Shown one piece after another: positions 1-6,087 of a stretch of DNA of 6,723 nucleotides. The stretch's first letter is position 1. Every line of letters starts with the position of its first letter. The stretch spans positions 1 to 6,723 of the forward strand of contig JAGCTA010000239.1 in the NCBI GenBank assembly GCA_017963875.1. Direction: 5' to 3'. The notes below the pieces were generated by a model. The model saw nothing but the letters and a program-made list of their open reading frames with translations, had not been told where the DNA came from and did not search any database. The position numbers were made by a program, and so were the translations under genes. The stretch comes from Victivallales bacterium (GTDB lineage: Bacteria; Verrucomicrobiota; Lentisphaeria; Oligosphaerales; Oligosphaeraceae).

Positions 1-116
1 ATATCCTTCCTTGATGATGGATTGTTCTCCAGTTCGTGCTTTCGTGCCAGAGCCGCTGGAGAGAGAAATTCTGAATCGACGTAAAACTGGTTAGCCCTTG
101 CAATGCCTCGAATCAA
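1..116 (-). CDS. 5' fragment of a gene downstream of thiG, possibly thiH (partial)
   Basis: A frame opens with TTG at 116-114, overlapping the thiG stop codon in a TTGA arrangement, and stays open for 38 codons to the window edge. The visible protein starts [14 protein letters not shown] and continues with a charged helical stretch ([16 protein letters not shown]). There is no ATG or GTG in this frame, so the TTG would be the start, read by translational coupling from thiG. In this position after thiSFG the usual gene is thiH, the radical SAM tyrosine lyase that supplies dehydroglycine to ThiG. The LSPAA string is reminiscent of the ThiH N-terminus, and the pattern also resembles the N-terminus of the related HydG. 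The CxxxCxxC cluster motif that would prove this lies outside the window. A second frame is also open here but lacks a convincing start. The call rests mainly on position and the overlap. Confidence 0.35.
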   Translation of the reverse strand, partial: MIRGIARANQFYVDSEFLSPAALARKHELENNPSSRKD

Positions 117-886
117 TCATGTAGAAAACCTGTTAGCGGATCAGATGCGGACGCGCCGCGTTCCAAAACGCGCCCAACTCCTGCTCGCCATGCCATGCGC
201 CCCGCCTCGATGGCACTTCTGAAAGCGGCCGCCATCAGCGGTATGTCGCCAGCGGTCGCCAGCGCGGTATTTGCCATGACGGCGGTCACGCCCATTACCA
301 TGGCTTCACATGCCTGTGAAGGACGCCCAATTCCAGCATCCACAATGACAGGCAATTCGATTTCATTGACCAGAATCTGTATGAACGGTTTGGCCTGCAA
401 CCCTTGGTTGGAGCCGATTGGAGCTCCCAATGGCATGATGGCGGCGGCTCCCGCCTTGACAAGGTCACGCGCGGCCATAAGGTCTGGAAACATGTATGGA
501 AGCACAATAAAACCTTCAGATGCGAGAATTTCTGTTGCACGAATCGTTTCCTGATTATCTGGCATCAGATATTTGCTGTCTCGCATGATTTCAATTTTGA
601 CGAAATCGCCGCAGCCGATTTCACGCGCCAGCCGTGCGATGCGCACAGCCTCGTCTGCCGTGCGTGCCCCAGAGGTATTTGGAAGCATCGTCACGCCTTT
701 GGGTATATAATCCAAAATGCTCTCGTGGTCTGCGGTGTTCGCACGCCGTACCGCCAACGTGATAATCTCCGCTCCAGCATGTTGAACGGCCGCCTGAATG
801 AGTTTCAGGGAATATTTTCCCGAACCCAAAATGAAACGCGAGGTAAATTTGCGTCCGCCCAGTTCAAATGTATCGTTATCCTGCAT
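113..886 (-). CDS. thiG: Thiazole synthase ThiG
   Basis: ThiG condenses 1-deoxy-D-xylulose 5-phosphate, dehydroglycine and the sulfur of ThiS-thiocarboxylate into the thiazole phosphate moiety of thiamine, in the cytoplasm. The 257-residue length matches the family (E. coli ThiG is 256). Visible landmarks are GSGKY at 21-25, [13 protein letters not shown] at 68-80, the Schiff-base lysine in VKIEI (Lys97), [12 protein letters not shown] at 151-162 for phosphate binding, [11 protein letters not shown] at 182-192, MANTALA at 204-210, and the C-terminal DPLTGFL. The [12 protein letters not shown] segment at 131-142, where many ThiG proteins have a DDP-type sequence, is of the clostridial/Bacteroidetes subtype. 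The ATG at 886 is preceded by AGGAA about seven bases upstream. It follows thiF after a 52-base gap with no hairpin, so it should share the thi transcript and its TPP riboswitch. Family assignment is very secure. Confidence 0.97.
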   Translation of the reverse strand: MQDNDTFELGGRKFTSRFILGSGKYSLKLIQAAVQHAGAEIITLAVRRANTADHESILDYIPKGVTMLPNTSGARTADEAVRIARLAREIGCGDFVKIEIMRDSKYLMPDNQETIRATEILASEGFIVLPYMFPDLMAARDLVKAGAAAIMPLGAPIGSNQGLQAKPFIQILVNEIELPVIVDAGIGRPSQACEAMVMGVTAVMANTALATAGDIPLMAAAFRSAIEAGRMAWRAGVGRVLERGASASDPLTGFLHD

Positions 887-938
887 AAATGTTTCCTAGT
901 CAATAAAGTTAATGCTCCGTCAACTTGTAAATCGAATG

Positions 939-1604
939 CTATGGATGCGTTTCTCCGCCGTCCGAAAAATCCATTTTTCCAATGATGATTTTGATGATGG
1001 CAAGCGCCTCGTGGGCGGCGCAGGCAAGGACACGCGCAGATACGAGGCTCTCGCCTGTCTCGATGCCGCTGACGCCATCGCCGCACAGCACAAGACGCTT
1101 TCCCACTCTCCTCGTCCGAATTAGGTTGGCGCTGCCAACTCCAGCCATGCCATTGCCAGAAACAAGCCATGCATTAGGGAAATTTTCAAGGACGGCATTG
1201 ACAAGCATTGCCTTGGTCTCTGCCTTGTCAAATGCTTCGCAGATGATTGGGAAGCCGCATAGCAATTCTGGAATATTCTCTTCCGTGAGGCGGACTGTTT
1301 CTGTTGTAACTCGACAATACGGCGCAATCGCCGCAAGATTTTCCTTTAGTGCTTCCGTCTTGAAAAGCCCCAGTTGGTTGACAAAATACTGCTGGCGATT
1401 TAGATTGGACAGATCAACACGGTCAAAATCAATGAGATGCAAACTTCCAATGCCTGCCCGCGCTAGCGCAATGGCGACATTCGAGCCGAGACCACCAAGA
1501 CCGCAAATGACAACGCGCGCCTCTGACATCCGCGTATGGAACTCTTTGCCATGACGCGCAATCAGAGCCTCATCCATCGCTTCTTTTGAGGGGATGCCAT
1601 TCAT
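939..1604 (-). CDS. thiF: ThiS adenylyltransferase ThiF (short, family-2 type)
   Basis: This E1/MoeB-like enzyme activates the C-terminal glycine of ThiS with ATP so that it can receive sulfur. It has 221 residues. The Rossmann nucleotide loop is ICGLGGLGSN at 33-42, followed by the LIDFDRVDLSNLNRQQY block at 58-73, which has the acidic residues and Asn-Arg (Arg70) typical of ATP-binding adenylyltransferases. Lys82 (FKTEALKENL) and Asp126 (EAFDKAE) match the further active-site positions of the fold. It differs from E. coli-type ThiF: there is no CxxC pair anywhere, so no structural zinc site, and the C-terminal part is compact. This matches the short ThiF family seen with ThiS, ThiG and ThiH in Clostridia and Bacteroidetes. 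The ATG lies three bases after the thiS stop, and its ribosome site is inside the last thiS codons, so the two are translationally coupled. MoeB is the main alternative, but the neighbours decide for ThiF. Confidence 0.93.
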   Translation of the reverse strand: MNGIPSKEAMDEALIARHGKEFHTRMSEARVVICGLGGLGSNVAIALARAGIGSLHLIDFDRVDLSNLNRQQYFVNQLGLFKTEALKENLAAIAPYCRVTTETVRLTEENIPELLCGFPIICEAFDKAETKAMLVNAVLENFPNAWLVSGNGMAGVGSANLIRTRRVGKRLVLCGDGVSGIETGESLVSARVLACAAHEALAIIKIIIGKMDFSDGGETHP

Positions 1605-1618
1605 GAATCAGCCCCCTC
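1605..1618 (-). promoter_or_regulatory. Ribosome binding site of thiF inside the thiS Gly-Gly-Gly codons
   Basis: The final thiS codons GTG GGA GGG GGC, then the TGA stop, contain a GGAGGGGG run that ends nine bases before the thiF ATG (TGATTCATG). The same bases encode the functionally essential C-terminal glycines of ThiS and form a strong Shine-Dalgarno sequence for thiF. This fixes the thiF start at 1604 and implies coupled translation of carrier and activating enzyme. Confidence 0.75.
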
Positions 1619-1802
1619 CCACAAAACCGACAATTTCAATGATATCGCCGTCCTGCAAAACGACTTCACCGTACGTGGTCTTCGGAACGATTTTCCCATT
1701 GCGTTCCACCGCCACACGTCGGATGTCATATCCCGTTTCTGCGAGGTAATCCATCAATGACTTGCCATCAACAGATACTTGTTTTCCGTTTATTGTCACC
1801 AT
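1608..1802 (-). CDS. thiS: Sulfur carrier protein ThiS
   Basis: This ubiquitin-like carrier protein is adenylated by ThiF and then converted to a thiocarboxylate that delivers sulfur to ThiG. From the chosen start it has 64 residues (MVTINGKQVSVDGKSL at the N-terminus), the usual ThiS size. It ends IIEIVGFVGGG, with the obligatory terminal Gly-Gly. Residues such as VNGK-type beta strands, GYDIRRVAVERNGKIVP and LQDGDIIEIV follow the family pattern. The frame could be extended to an ATG at 1859, adding 19 residues, but that extension (with RCLEDDK) lacks family character and a ribosome site. The ATG at 1802 has GGAGG upstream at 1818-1814. It is the first gene after the TPP riboswitch and terminator. 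Confidence 0.95.
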   Translation of the reverse strand: MVTINGKQVSVDGKSLMDYLAETGYDIRRVAVERNGKIVPKTTYGEVVLQDGDIIEIVGFVGGG

Positions 1803-1813
1803 GGTCTTGTCAT

Positions 1814-1818
1814 CCTCC
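1814..1818 (-). promoter_or_regulatory. Ribosome binding site of thiS
   Basis: GGAGG on the minus strand lies 11 bases before the ATG at 1802 and decides the start of thiS. The spacing is slightly long. A closer out-of-frame ATG overlaps this site but stops after five codons. The upstream in-frame ATGs at 1859 and 1841 have no comparable site. Confidence 0.6.
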
Positions 1819-1835
1819 AGACAGCGCAAGAACAC

Positions 1836-1877
1836 TGCCATCTCACTGCGGGGCCTCATGCCCTGGCCGATATGGCA
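1836..1877 (-). other. Hairpin between the leader terminator and the thiS ribosome site
   Basis: TGCCAT (1877-1872) can pair perfectly with ATGGCA (1841-1836), and a GGCC/GGCC pairing fits inside. The structure starts immediately after the U tract of the leader terminator and ends 17 bases before the thiS GGAGG, so it leaves the ribosome site free. It may protect the read-through mRNA or have no role. Only complementarity supports it. Confidence 0.3.
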
Positions 1878-1915
1878 AAAGGCGGAAACTCATTGGGAAA
1901 AATGAACTTCCGCCT
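1877..1915 (-). terminator. Intrinsic terminator in the thi leader (riboswitch expression platform)
   Basis: AGGCGGAAGTTCATT (1915-1901) pairs with AATGAGTTTCCGCCT (1894-1880) to give a continuous 15-bp stem with two G-U pairs. The loop is TTTCCC, and a short U run (four T, 1880-1877) follows. It lies nine bases after the last P1 base of the TPP aptamer and before thiS. This is the arrangement expected for a riboswitch that terminates transcription when TPP is bound. The U run is short, so termination may be partial. Confidence 0.8.
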
Positions 1916-1933
1916 CAATGCGCTCTTCTTCCC
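1895..1933 (-). promoter_or_regulatory. Candidate antiterminator pairing of the TPP riboswitch
   Basis: GGGAAGAA at the 3' edge of the aptamer (1933-1926) is complementary over eight bases, with one G-U pair, to TTTTTCCC (1902-1895), which is the loop and top of the terminator stem. The pairing uses bases of the aptamer's conserved GGGAA and of P1, so it cannot coexist with the TPP-bound fold or with a complete terminator. This is the expected logic of an antiterminator, but it is inferred from complementarity only. Confidence 0.45.
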
Positions 1934-2016
1934 TACGTTGGTATAATCCAAATCAGGTCTGACGGGTCGAAGCCTACAACTTCCTCTCAGGCTATTTCCT
2001 AGCCTCCCCGAGAAGA
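1924..2016 (-). ncRNA. TPP riboswitch (THI element) aptamer
   Basis: The minus strand carries the conserved TPP aptamer elements in order. P1 pairs TCTTCT (2016-2011) with AGAAGA (1929-1924). Next come GGGG (2009-2006), a P3 hairpin GGCTA/TAGCC (2004-1990), the pyrimidine-sensing CTGAGA (1990-1985), an extra P3a hairpin GAAG/CTTC, and ACCC closing P2. These are followed by ACCTGA (1958-1953), the P5 hairpin TTGG/CCAA around ATTATA (1951-1938), and the CGTAGGGAA signature (1937-1929). The aptamer binds thiamine diphosphate. With the terminator just downstream, it should switch off thiSFG when cofactor is abundant. The pairing and conserved blocks agree closely with the known class, and thiS follows. 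Confidence 0.97.
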
Positions 2017-2038
2017 CGATTAATTCTTAGGTAAACAT

Positions 2039-2101
2039 GCTTGCCGATGGGCTTTCTTCGCCTGAGGGCATGGCGTCCCCAGGCGATTGGAGTCGGCAAG
2101 C
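2039..2101 (-). other. Two-tier stem-loop at the end of the dehydrogenase operon
   Basis: Fourteen bases after the E1 stop codon, GCTTGCCGA (2101-2093) pairs perfectly with TCGGCAAGC (2047-2039). Inside this, TCGCCTG (2086-2080) pairs with CAGGCGA (2064-2058), topped by GGG/CCC with a one-base bulge. The two helices are separated by a 6/10-base internal loop. There is no U tract after it on either strand, so it is not a standard intrinsic terminator. It may act as a non-canonical terminator, an mRNA 3'-end stabiliser, or a separate structured RNA. Position favours an operon-end role. Confidence 0.55.
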
Positions 2102-2114
2102 AGTGGGCTAATGA

Positions 2115-4610
2115 TTACAGCCCCATCTTGGAAGCGCGCTCAAGTTCACCGAGCGTGCGGTTGGTCACAGGCGTATAGCCCTTGAGAGGCATGATGCGCT
2201 CGTGGATGGTGTCGAGAATCCAACTCGGCTGCGGGAAGTATTCCTTCTCATGCTCGGCTGCGGGGCTGACCCAGTTGTGGGAGCCGACGACGGCGGCTGG
2301 TGCATCCAGATAATCGAAGCAGAGTTGCGTCAGGTTGTTGGCGATGTTGTGCATCGCATTGCCACGCTCGACGGCTTCGTTGACAAGGACGACCTTGCCT
2401 GTCTTCTTGACGGAAGCGATGAGTTTGTCGTAGTTGATCGGGTTGAGGCAGCGGAGGTCGATGACCTCGGCACTCATGCCATACTTCTCCTCCAGTTCCT
2501 TGGCCGCGTCAAGCGCGACGTACAACGCAGGACCAAAGGTGATCAATGTGATGTCCTTGCCTTCCTTCTTGATGTCGGGTTCGCCGAACGGAATCTCGTA
2601 ATAGCCCTGCGGAACGCCTTCCTTGTGGAAGAGTTCGCCCTTGCCGTACAGTTTCTGGCTCTCCAGGAAGATGACGGGATCGGTGCCAGCCAGTGCGGTG
2701 TTCAGCAAGCCTTTCGCGTCGTATGGCGTGACAGGATACACAATCTTCAGGCCAGGAATGTGGTTCACAAGGCTGGACCAGTCCTGCGAATGCTGTGCAC
2801 CATACTTGAAGCCGACGCTGATACGGAGGACGACTGGCATCTTCAGGACGCCGCCAGACATCGCCTGCCACTTGGACAACTGGTTGAAGACTTCATCGCC
2901 AGAACGGCCGAGGAAGTCGCAATACATCAATTCGGCAACTGCACGGCCACCGCAGAGGGCGTAACCGACAGCGGCACCAACGATACCAGCCTCTGCGATC
3001 GGGCTGTTGAACAGGCGCTTGTAGGGAATGAGTTCCGTCAGGCCGCGGTAGCACGCGAAAGCGCCGCCCCAGTCACGGTTCTCTTCACCGAAGGCGACCA
3101 TGGTCGGGTCGATGGAATAGCGATGCGCCATTGCCTCGAAAACGGCGTCCGTGAACGTGTAGGCGACCATCTTGGAATACGGCTTGCCGTTCTCGTCGAT
3201 GCCATAGCGTTTCTTGGCCTGAATCTTCTTGTATTGCTCGTTGTCTTCAATCTTCTGGAGCATTTCAGGCTCGCGGTCGTCGAATTTCTCGACTTTCTGG
3301 TTGCTGAACGTAACCGTTTCGATGTACTTGGAACCGACTTCCTCGTATGGGGAGATTTTCGGGTCAATCGCCAGTTTGAACATGTCGAAGACCAACGTCT
3401 GGACTTCTTCGCGGGCGGCGTCAAGGTCAGCGGCCTTGACCATCTTGTTGTCAACCAGATATTTGTAGAACGTGCCCTTGCATTCCGCATTCACGGCGCA
3501 CTTGCCGCCGACGGCATCTGCCTCGAAGAAGCGGTCGAGTTCTTCCTTGGTACGATATGACGAAGCATCGGACGGTGAGTGACCGCCCAGACGATAGGTC
3601 ACGACATCCAGCATCGCGGGGCCCTTGCCTTCCAGCAAAACCTTCTTCTTGCGTGCGACTGCGTCGATGACGGCGAATGGATTATATCCGTCAACACGTT
3701 CCGTGTGCATCTGCTCTGGATTGACGCCAGCACCGATACGCGCCATGAAGTGGTAGCCCATGGTTTCGCCGTTGGTCTGGCCGCCCATGCCGTACTGGTT
3801 GTCGAAGCAGTTGAACAGAATTGGAAGACCAGTGCCCTGGCCGTTGTCCCACAGTTTGCGGTACTGGTCCATTGCGGAGAACATGAGTCCTTCCCAGACA
3901 GGACCGCAGGCAAATGACGCATCACCGATGTTGCAGACGACAATGCCTGGCTTGCCATTGACGCGTTTGAACAGCGCGGCACCTGGAGCAACGGAACCTG
4001 AACCACCGACGATGGCGTTGTTCGGGTAGATGCCGAACGGGGTGAAGAAGCAGTGCATTGAACCGCCCCAGCCTTTGTTGAAGCCAGTCACGCGGGCGAA
4101 GATGTCAGCGTAGGCACCGTAAATCAGGAAATGGCGAGCCAAATCCTTGACGTCCTTGCACTTGCAGGCTTCGACAACTTTCAGCGTCGCGCCGCCGAAG
4201 AAATTCTTCATGATGTCCATCAGTTTGTCATCGTCCAGTTTGCGGATGGAGGACAATCCTTTGGCAAGAATTTCGCTGTGGCTGCGGTGTGAGCCGAAGG
4301 TATGGTCGTTGACATCCAGGCTGTAGGCCTGGCCGACGGCGGCGGCTTCCTGTCCCATCGAAAGGTGGGCGGGACCTGGGTGATTGTACTTCACGCCATT
4401 GTATTCGCCGTGCAGTTTCAACTCGTTGATGACGGTCTCGAATGTGCGCAGCGTCACCATGTCGTGGTAGATTGTCACAAGTTCATCTTTCGAGAACTGC
4501 TTCTTCTCCTTGGCGGGGTCCTTGACATACGCATTGACAGGGACATCTGTAAACTCGATTTTTCCAGGTGCGAAAAGTTCCTCAGGATAGATTTCCAGGC
4601 ACTTCGTCAT
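2115..4610 (-). CDS. Fused 2-oxoacid dehydrogenase E1 alpha-beta (probably pyruvate dehydrogenase E1)
   Basis: This TPP-dependent E1 decarboxylates a 2-oxoacid and passes the acyl group to the lipoyl arm of E2. Its 831 residues carry both E1 subunits in one chain. The alpha half (about 40-420) has GPAHLSMGQEA at 79-89, SHRSH at 107-111, GWGGSMH at 180-186, the TPP/metal motif GDAS (229-232) to FDNQYGMGG (269-277), and the loop YRLGGHSPSDASSYRTKEE at 339-357. The beta half (about 480-831) has GEE at 508-510, SPIAEAGIVGAAVGYAL at 536-552, GAQHSQ at 604-609 with the conserved His607, and PGLKIVYPVTPYDAKGLL at 619-636. Residues about 121-165 are an insertion relative to common E1 alpha chains, and the TPP loop is longer and reads GDA rather than GDG. 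The start has AAGGAA nine bases upstream. The substrate is inferred: the SDASSYR loop also recalls branched-chain E1, and acetoin dehydrogenase is possible. Confidence 0.93.
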   Translation of the reverse strand: MTKCLEIYPEELFAPGKIEFTDVPVNAYVKDPAKEKKQFSKDELVTIYHDMVTLRTFETVINELKLHGEYNGVKYNHPGPAHLSMGQEAAAVGQAYSLDVNDHTFGSHRSHSEILAKGLSSIRKLDDDKLMDIMKNFFGGATLKVVEACKCKDVKDLARHFLIYGAYADIFARVTGFNKGWGGSMHCFFTPFGIYPNNAIVGGSGSVAPGAALFKRVNGKPGIVVCNIGDASFACGPVWEGLMFSAMDQYRKLWDNGQGTGLPILFNCFDNQYGMGGQTNGETMGYHFMARIGAGVNPEQMHTERVDGYNPFAVIDAVARKKKVLLEGKGPAMLDVVTYRLGGHSPSDASSYRTKEELDRFFEADAVGGKCAVNAECKGTFYKYLVDNKMVKAADLDAAREEVQTLVFDMFKLAIDPKISPYEEVGSKYIETVTFSNQKVEKFDDREPEMLQKIEDNEQYKKIQAKKRYGIDENGKPYSKMVAYTFTDAVFEAMAHRYSIDPTMVAFGEENRDWGGAFACYRGLTELIPYKRLFNSPIAEAGIVGAAVGYALCGGRAVAELMYCDFLGRSGDEVFNQLSKWQAMSGGVLKMPVVLRISVGFKYGAQHSQDWSSLVNHIPGLKIVYPVTPYDAKGLLNTALAGTDPVIFLESQKLYGKGELFHKEGVPQGYYEIPFGEPDIKKEGKDITLITFGPALYVALDAAKELEEKYGMSAEVIDLRCLNPINYDKLIASVKKTGKVVLVNEAVERGNAMHNIANNLTQLCFDYLDAPAAVVGSHNWVSPAAEHEKEYFPQPSWILDTIHERIMPLKGYTPVTNRTLGELERASKMGL

Positions 4611-4644
4611 TTTCAGTAATTCCTTTCTTTTGGTGTTATCTTAA

Positions 4645-4697
4645 ATGGAAAAACAAAATCATCACACCCCCGCACGGTTAACATGACCATGCAGGGG
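4645..4697 (-). terminator. Intercistronic attenuator-like hairpin between E3 and E1 genes
   Basis: CCCCTGCATGG (4697-4687) pairs with CCGTGCGGGGG (4677-4667) in an 11-bp stem with two G-U pairs and a nine-base loop. A TGTGATGA spacer and the T-rich TTTTGTTTTT run follow. The gap between stem and U-rich run is longer than in an ideal intrinsic terminator, so partial termination or RNA processing between E3 and E1 seems more likely than a full stop. The E1 ribosome site (AAAGGAA) lies just downstream. Confidence 0.5.
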
Positions 4698-4712
4698 AAT
4701 CAAATCAATGCA

Positions 4713-6059
4713 TCACGCGTGAAGGATGGTCTCCTTCAAGGCTTCCGACTGCGTCGGATGCGGGAAGACAATCTGACGGATGTCCTCGACGCACTGCTCT
4801 GTCTCGACCATCGCCGCCGCGCTCGCAATGAACTCGCCGCAGCAACCGCCGATCATGTGCACGCCAAGAACCTGGCCGTACTTCTCACTGACAAGCACCT
4901 TCACCGTGCCCGCCTTGCCGTCGTTCTCGACCATGAAACGGCCTGCGACCGCCATCGGCATCACTGCTTTGCGATAGGCGACGCCGTTCTTCTTGAGTTC
5001 ATCTTCCGTCGCACCGACCTGTGCGACTTCAGGATGCGTATAGACCACGGACGGAATCGCGCTGTAGCGCATACGGTCTGGAATACCGAACATGTTGTGG
5101 ACGGCAACAATACCTTCGCGCGTGGCGGCATGAGCCAGTTGCATACGGCCAGTGCAGTCGCCACAAGCCCAGATGCCAGGGACATTCGTCTTTCCGAATT
5201 CATCGGTCTTGATGCCGCGGCGTTCGACAACCACGCCCAGTTCCTCAAGGCCAAAGCCGCGTGTGACGGCGGAACGGCCAATGGCACTGAGGATATAGTC
5301 ACCAGAAATCTGGTGTTCCTTGCCTTCTGGATCGGCGTAGGTCAAGACATTGCCTTCAATCTTCAGAACCTTGCAGGACAGATTGAAAACGATGCCTTCC
5401 TTCTTCATTTCAGCCATCAGTTTCTTGGAGATTTCCTCATCGACTGGCGGCGCGATCTTCGGCAGCATTTCAATGACGGTGACCTTTGAACCAGCCACTG
5501 CAAAGAATGTCGCAAATTCCAAACCGATGACACCGCCACCGATGATGACCAGTTCCTTCGGAACCGTATCAAGAGCGAGAATGCCAGTGGAATCCAGAAC
5601 CTTTGGATTGTCGCGGAGACCTGGAATCGGCGGGCAGGCGGGGACAGATCCCGTGGCGACCAAGATGTTCGCCGCTTCATATTCCTTTCCATCGGCGACC
5701 ACTTTGCCTCTGGCAACAATCTTCGCCTCGGCTTTAATGACTTCAACGCCTTCGCGCTTCAGCATGCCCGTCACACCTTTGATCAATGTGGCGACGACTG
5801 CCTGTTTGCGTGCCTGAACGGCCTTCATGTCCAATGTTGCCGCCGCCGCGCCTGTTACGCCGTAGCGTTCCGCTTCCTTGCAATCCTCGAATGCGCGTGC
5901 GCTGCGGAGGAAAGTCTTCGCAGGAATGCATCCGACATTAAGGCAAGTACCGCCGAGTTCGTTCTTCTCGAACAAAGCCACTTTCTTGCCGAGTTTCGCC
6001 GCGTATGCAGCGGCTTCATAACCACCAGGACCAGCACCGATGACGATCAAATCGTACAT
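4713..6059 (-). CDS. lpdA: Dihydrolipoyl dehydrogenase (E3)
   Basis: This flavoprotein reoxidises the dihydrolipoyl arm of E2 with NAD+, closing the dehydrogenase cycle. It has 448 residues, slightly short for the family (about 460-475). The FAD-binding GAGPGGYEAA is at 8-17. The redox disulfide is in GGTCLNVGCIPAK, with Cys39 and Cys44. The second FAD segment ATGS is at 135-138, the NAD-binding GGGVIGLEFA at 174-183, and WACGD at 297-301. The dimer-domain catalytic pair is HPTQSE, with His434 and Glu439, near the C-terminus. All active-site residues are present. The start at 6059 has GGGAGA about seven bases upstream. Placement between E2 and E1 indicates service to this complex, although E3 is often shared with other lipoyl systems such as glycine cleavage. 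Confidence 0.97.
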   Translation of the reverse strand: MYDLIVIGAGPGGYEAAAYAAKLGKKVALFEKNELGGTCLNVGCIPAKTFLRSARAFEDCKEAERYGVTGAAAATLDMKAVQARKQAVVATLIKGVTGMLKREGVEVIKAEAKIVARGKVVADGKEYEAANILVATGSVPACPPIPGLRDNPKVLDSTGILALDTVPKELVIIGGGVIGLEFATFFAVAGSKVTVIEMLPKIAPPVDEEISKKLMAEMKKEGIVFNLSCKVLKIEGNVLTYADPEGKEHQISGDYILSAIGRSAVTRGFGLEELGVVVERRGIKTDEFGKTNVPGIWACGDCTGRMQLAHAATREGIVAVHNMFGIPDRMRYSAIPSVVYTHPEVAQVGATEDELKKNGVAYRKAVMPMAVAGRFMVENDGKAGTVKVLVSEKYGQVLGVHMIGGCCGEFIASAAAMVETEQCVEDIRQIVFPHPTQSEALKETILHA

Positions 6060-6087
6060 GTTTAAATCTCCCTATTTAACGTTGAAT

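Noticed and set aside
895..923. Promoter ahead of thiG (TTGACG at 923-918)
   Set aside because: At 17-base spacing the -10 position reads ACTAGG, which is a poor match, and the gap fits a simple operon junction.
1803..1859. N-terminal extension of thiS to the ATG at 1859
   Set aside because: The extra 19 residues match nothing in ThiS, lie in the riboswitch leader region and have no ribosome site. The ATG at 1802 gives the normal 64-residue protein with GGAGG upstream.
2017..2038. Promoter for the thi leader in the AT-rich stretch before the aptamer
   Set aside because: A promoter must exist near here if thi has its own transcript, but TAAGAATTAAT has no convincing -35 partner at the right spacing, so I cannot place it.
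2039..2101. Integron attC or other recombination site
   Set aside because: The stem-loop lacks the conserved GTT and AAC ends of attC sites, and no integrase or cassette structure is present.
2202..3560. Long plus-strand open frame of 452 codons opposite E1
   Set aside because: It is antisense to a gene with unmistakable E1 motifs, has no recognisable family pattern, and its length is explained by the strong codon bias of E1.
4618..4665. Promoter for E1 using TAAGAT as a -10 box
   Set aside because: The -10 match is fair, but no acceptable -35 lies 16-18 bases upstream. The T-rich tract is better explained by the hairpin in front of it.
4683..5489. Plus-strand open frame of 268 codons opposite the E3 gene
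   Set aside because: It is a shadow of dihydrolipoyl dehydrogenase, with His, Arg and Asp-rich composition typical of antisense frames and no supporting motif.
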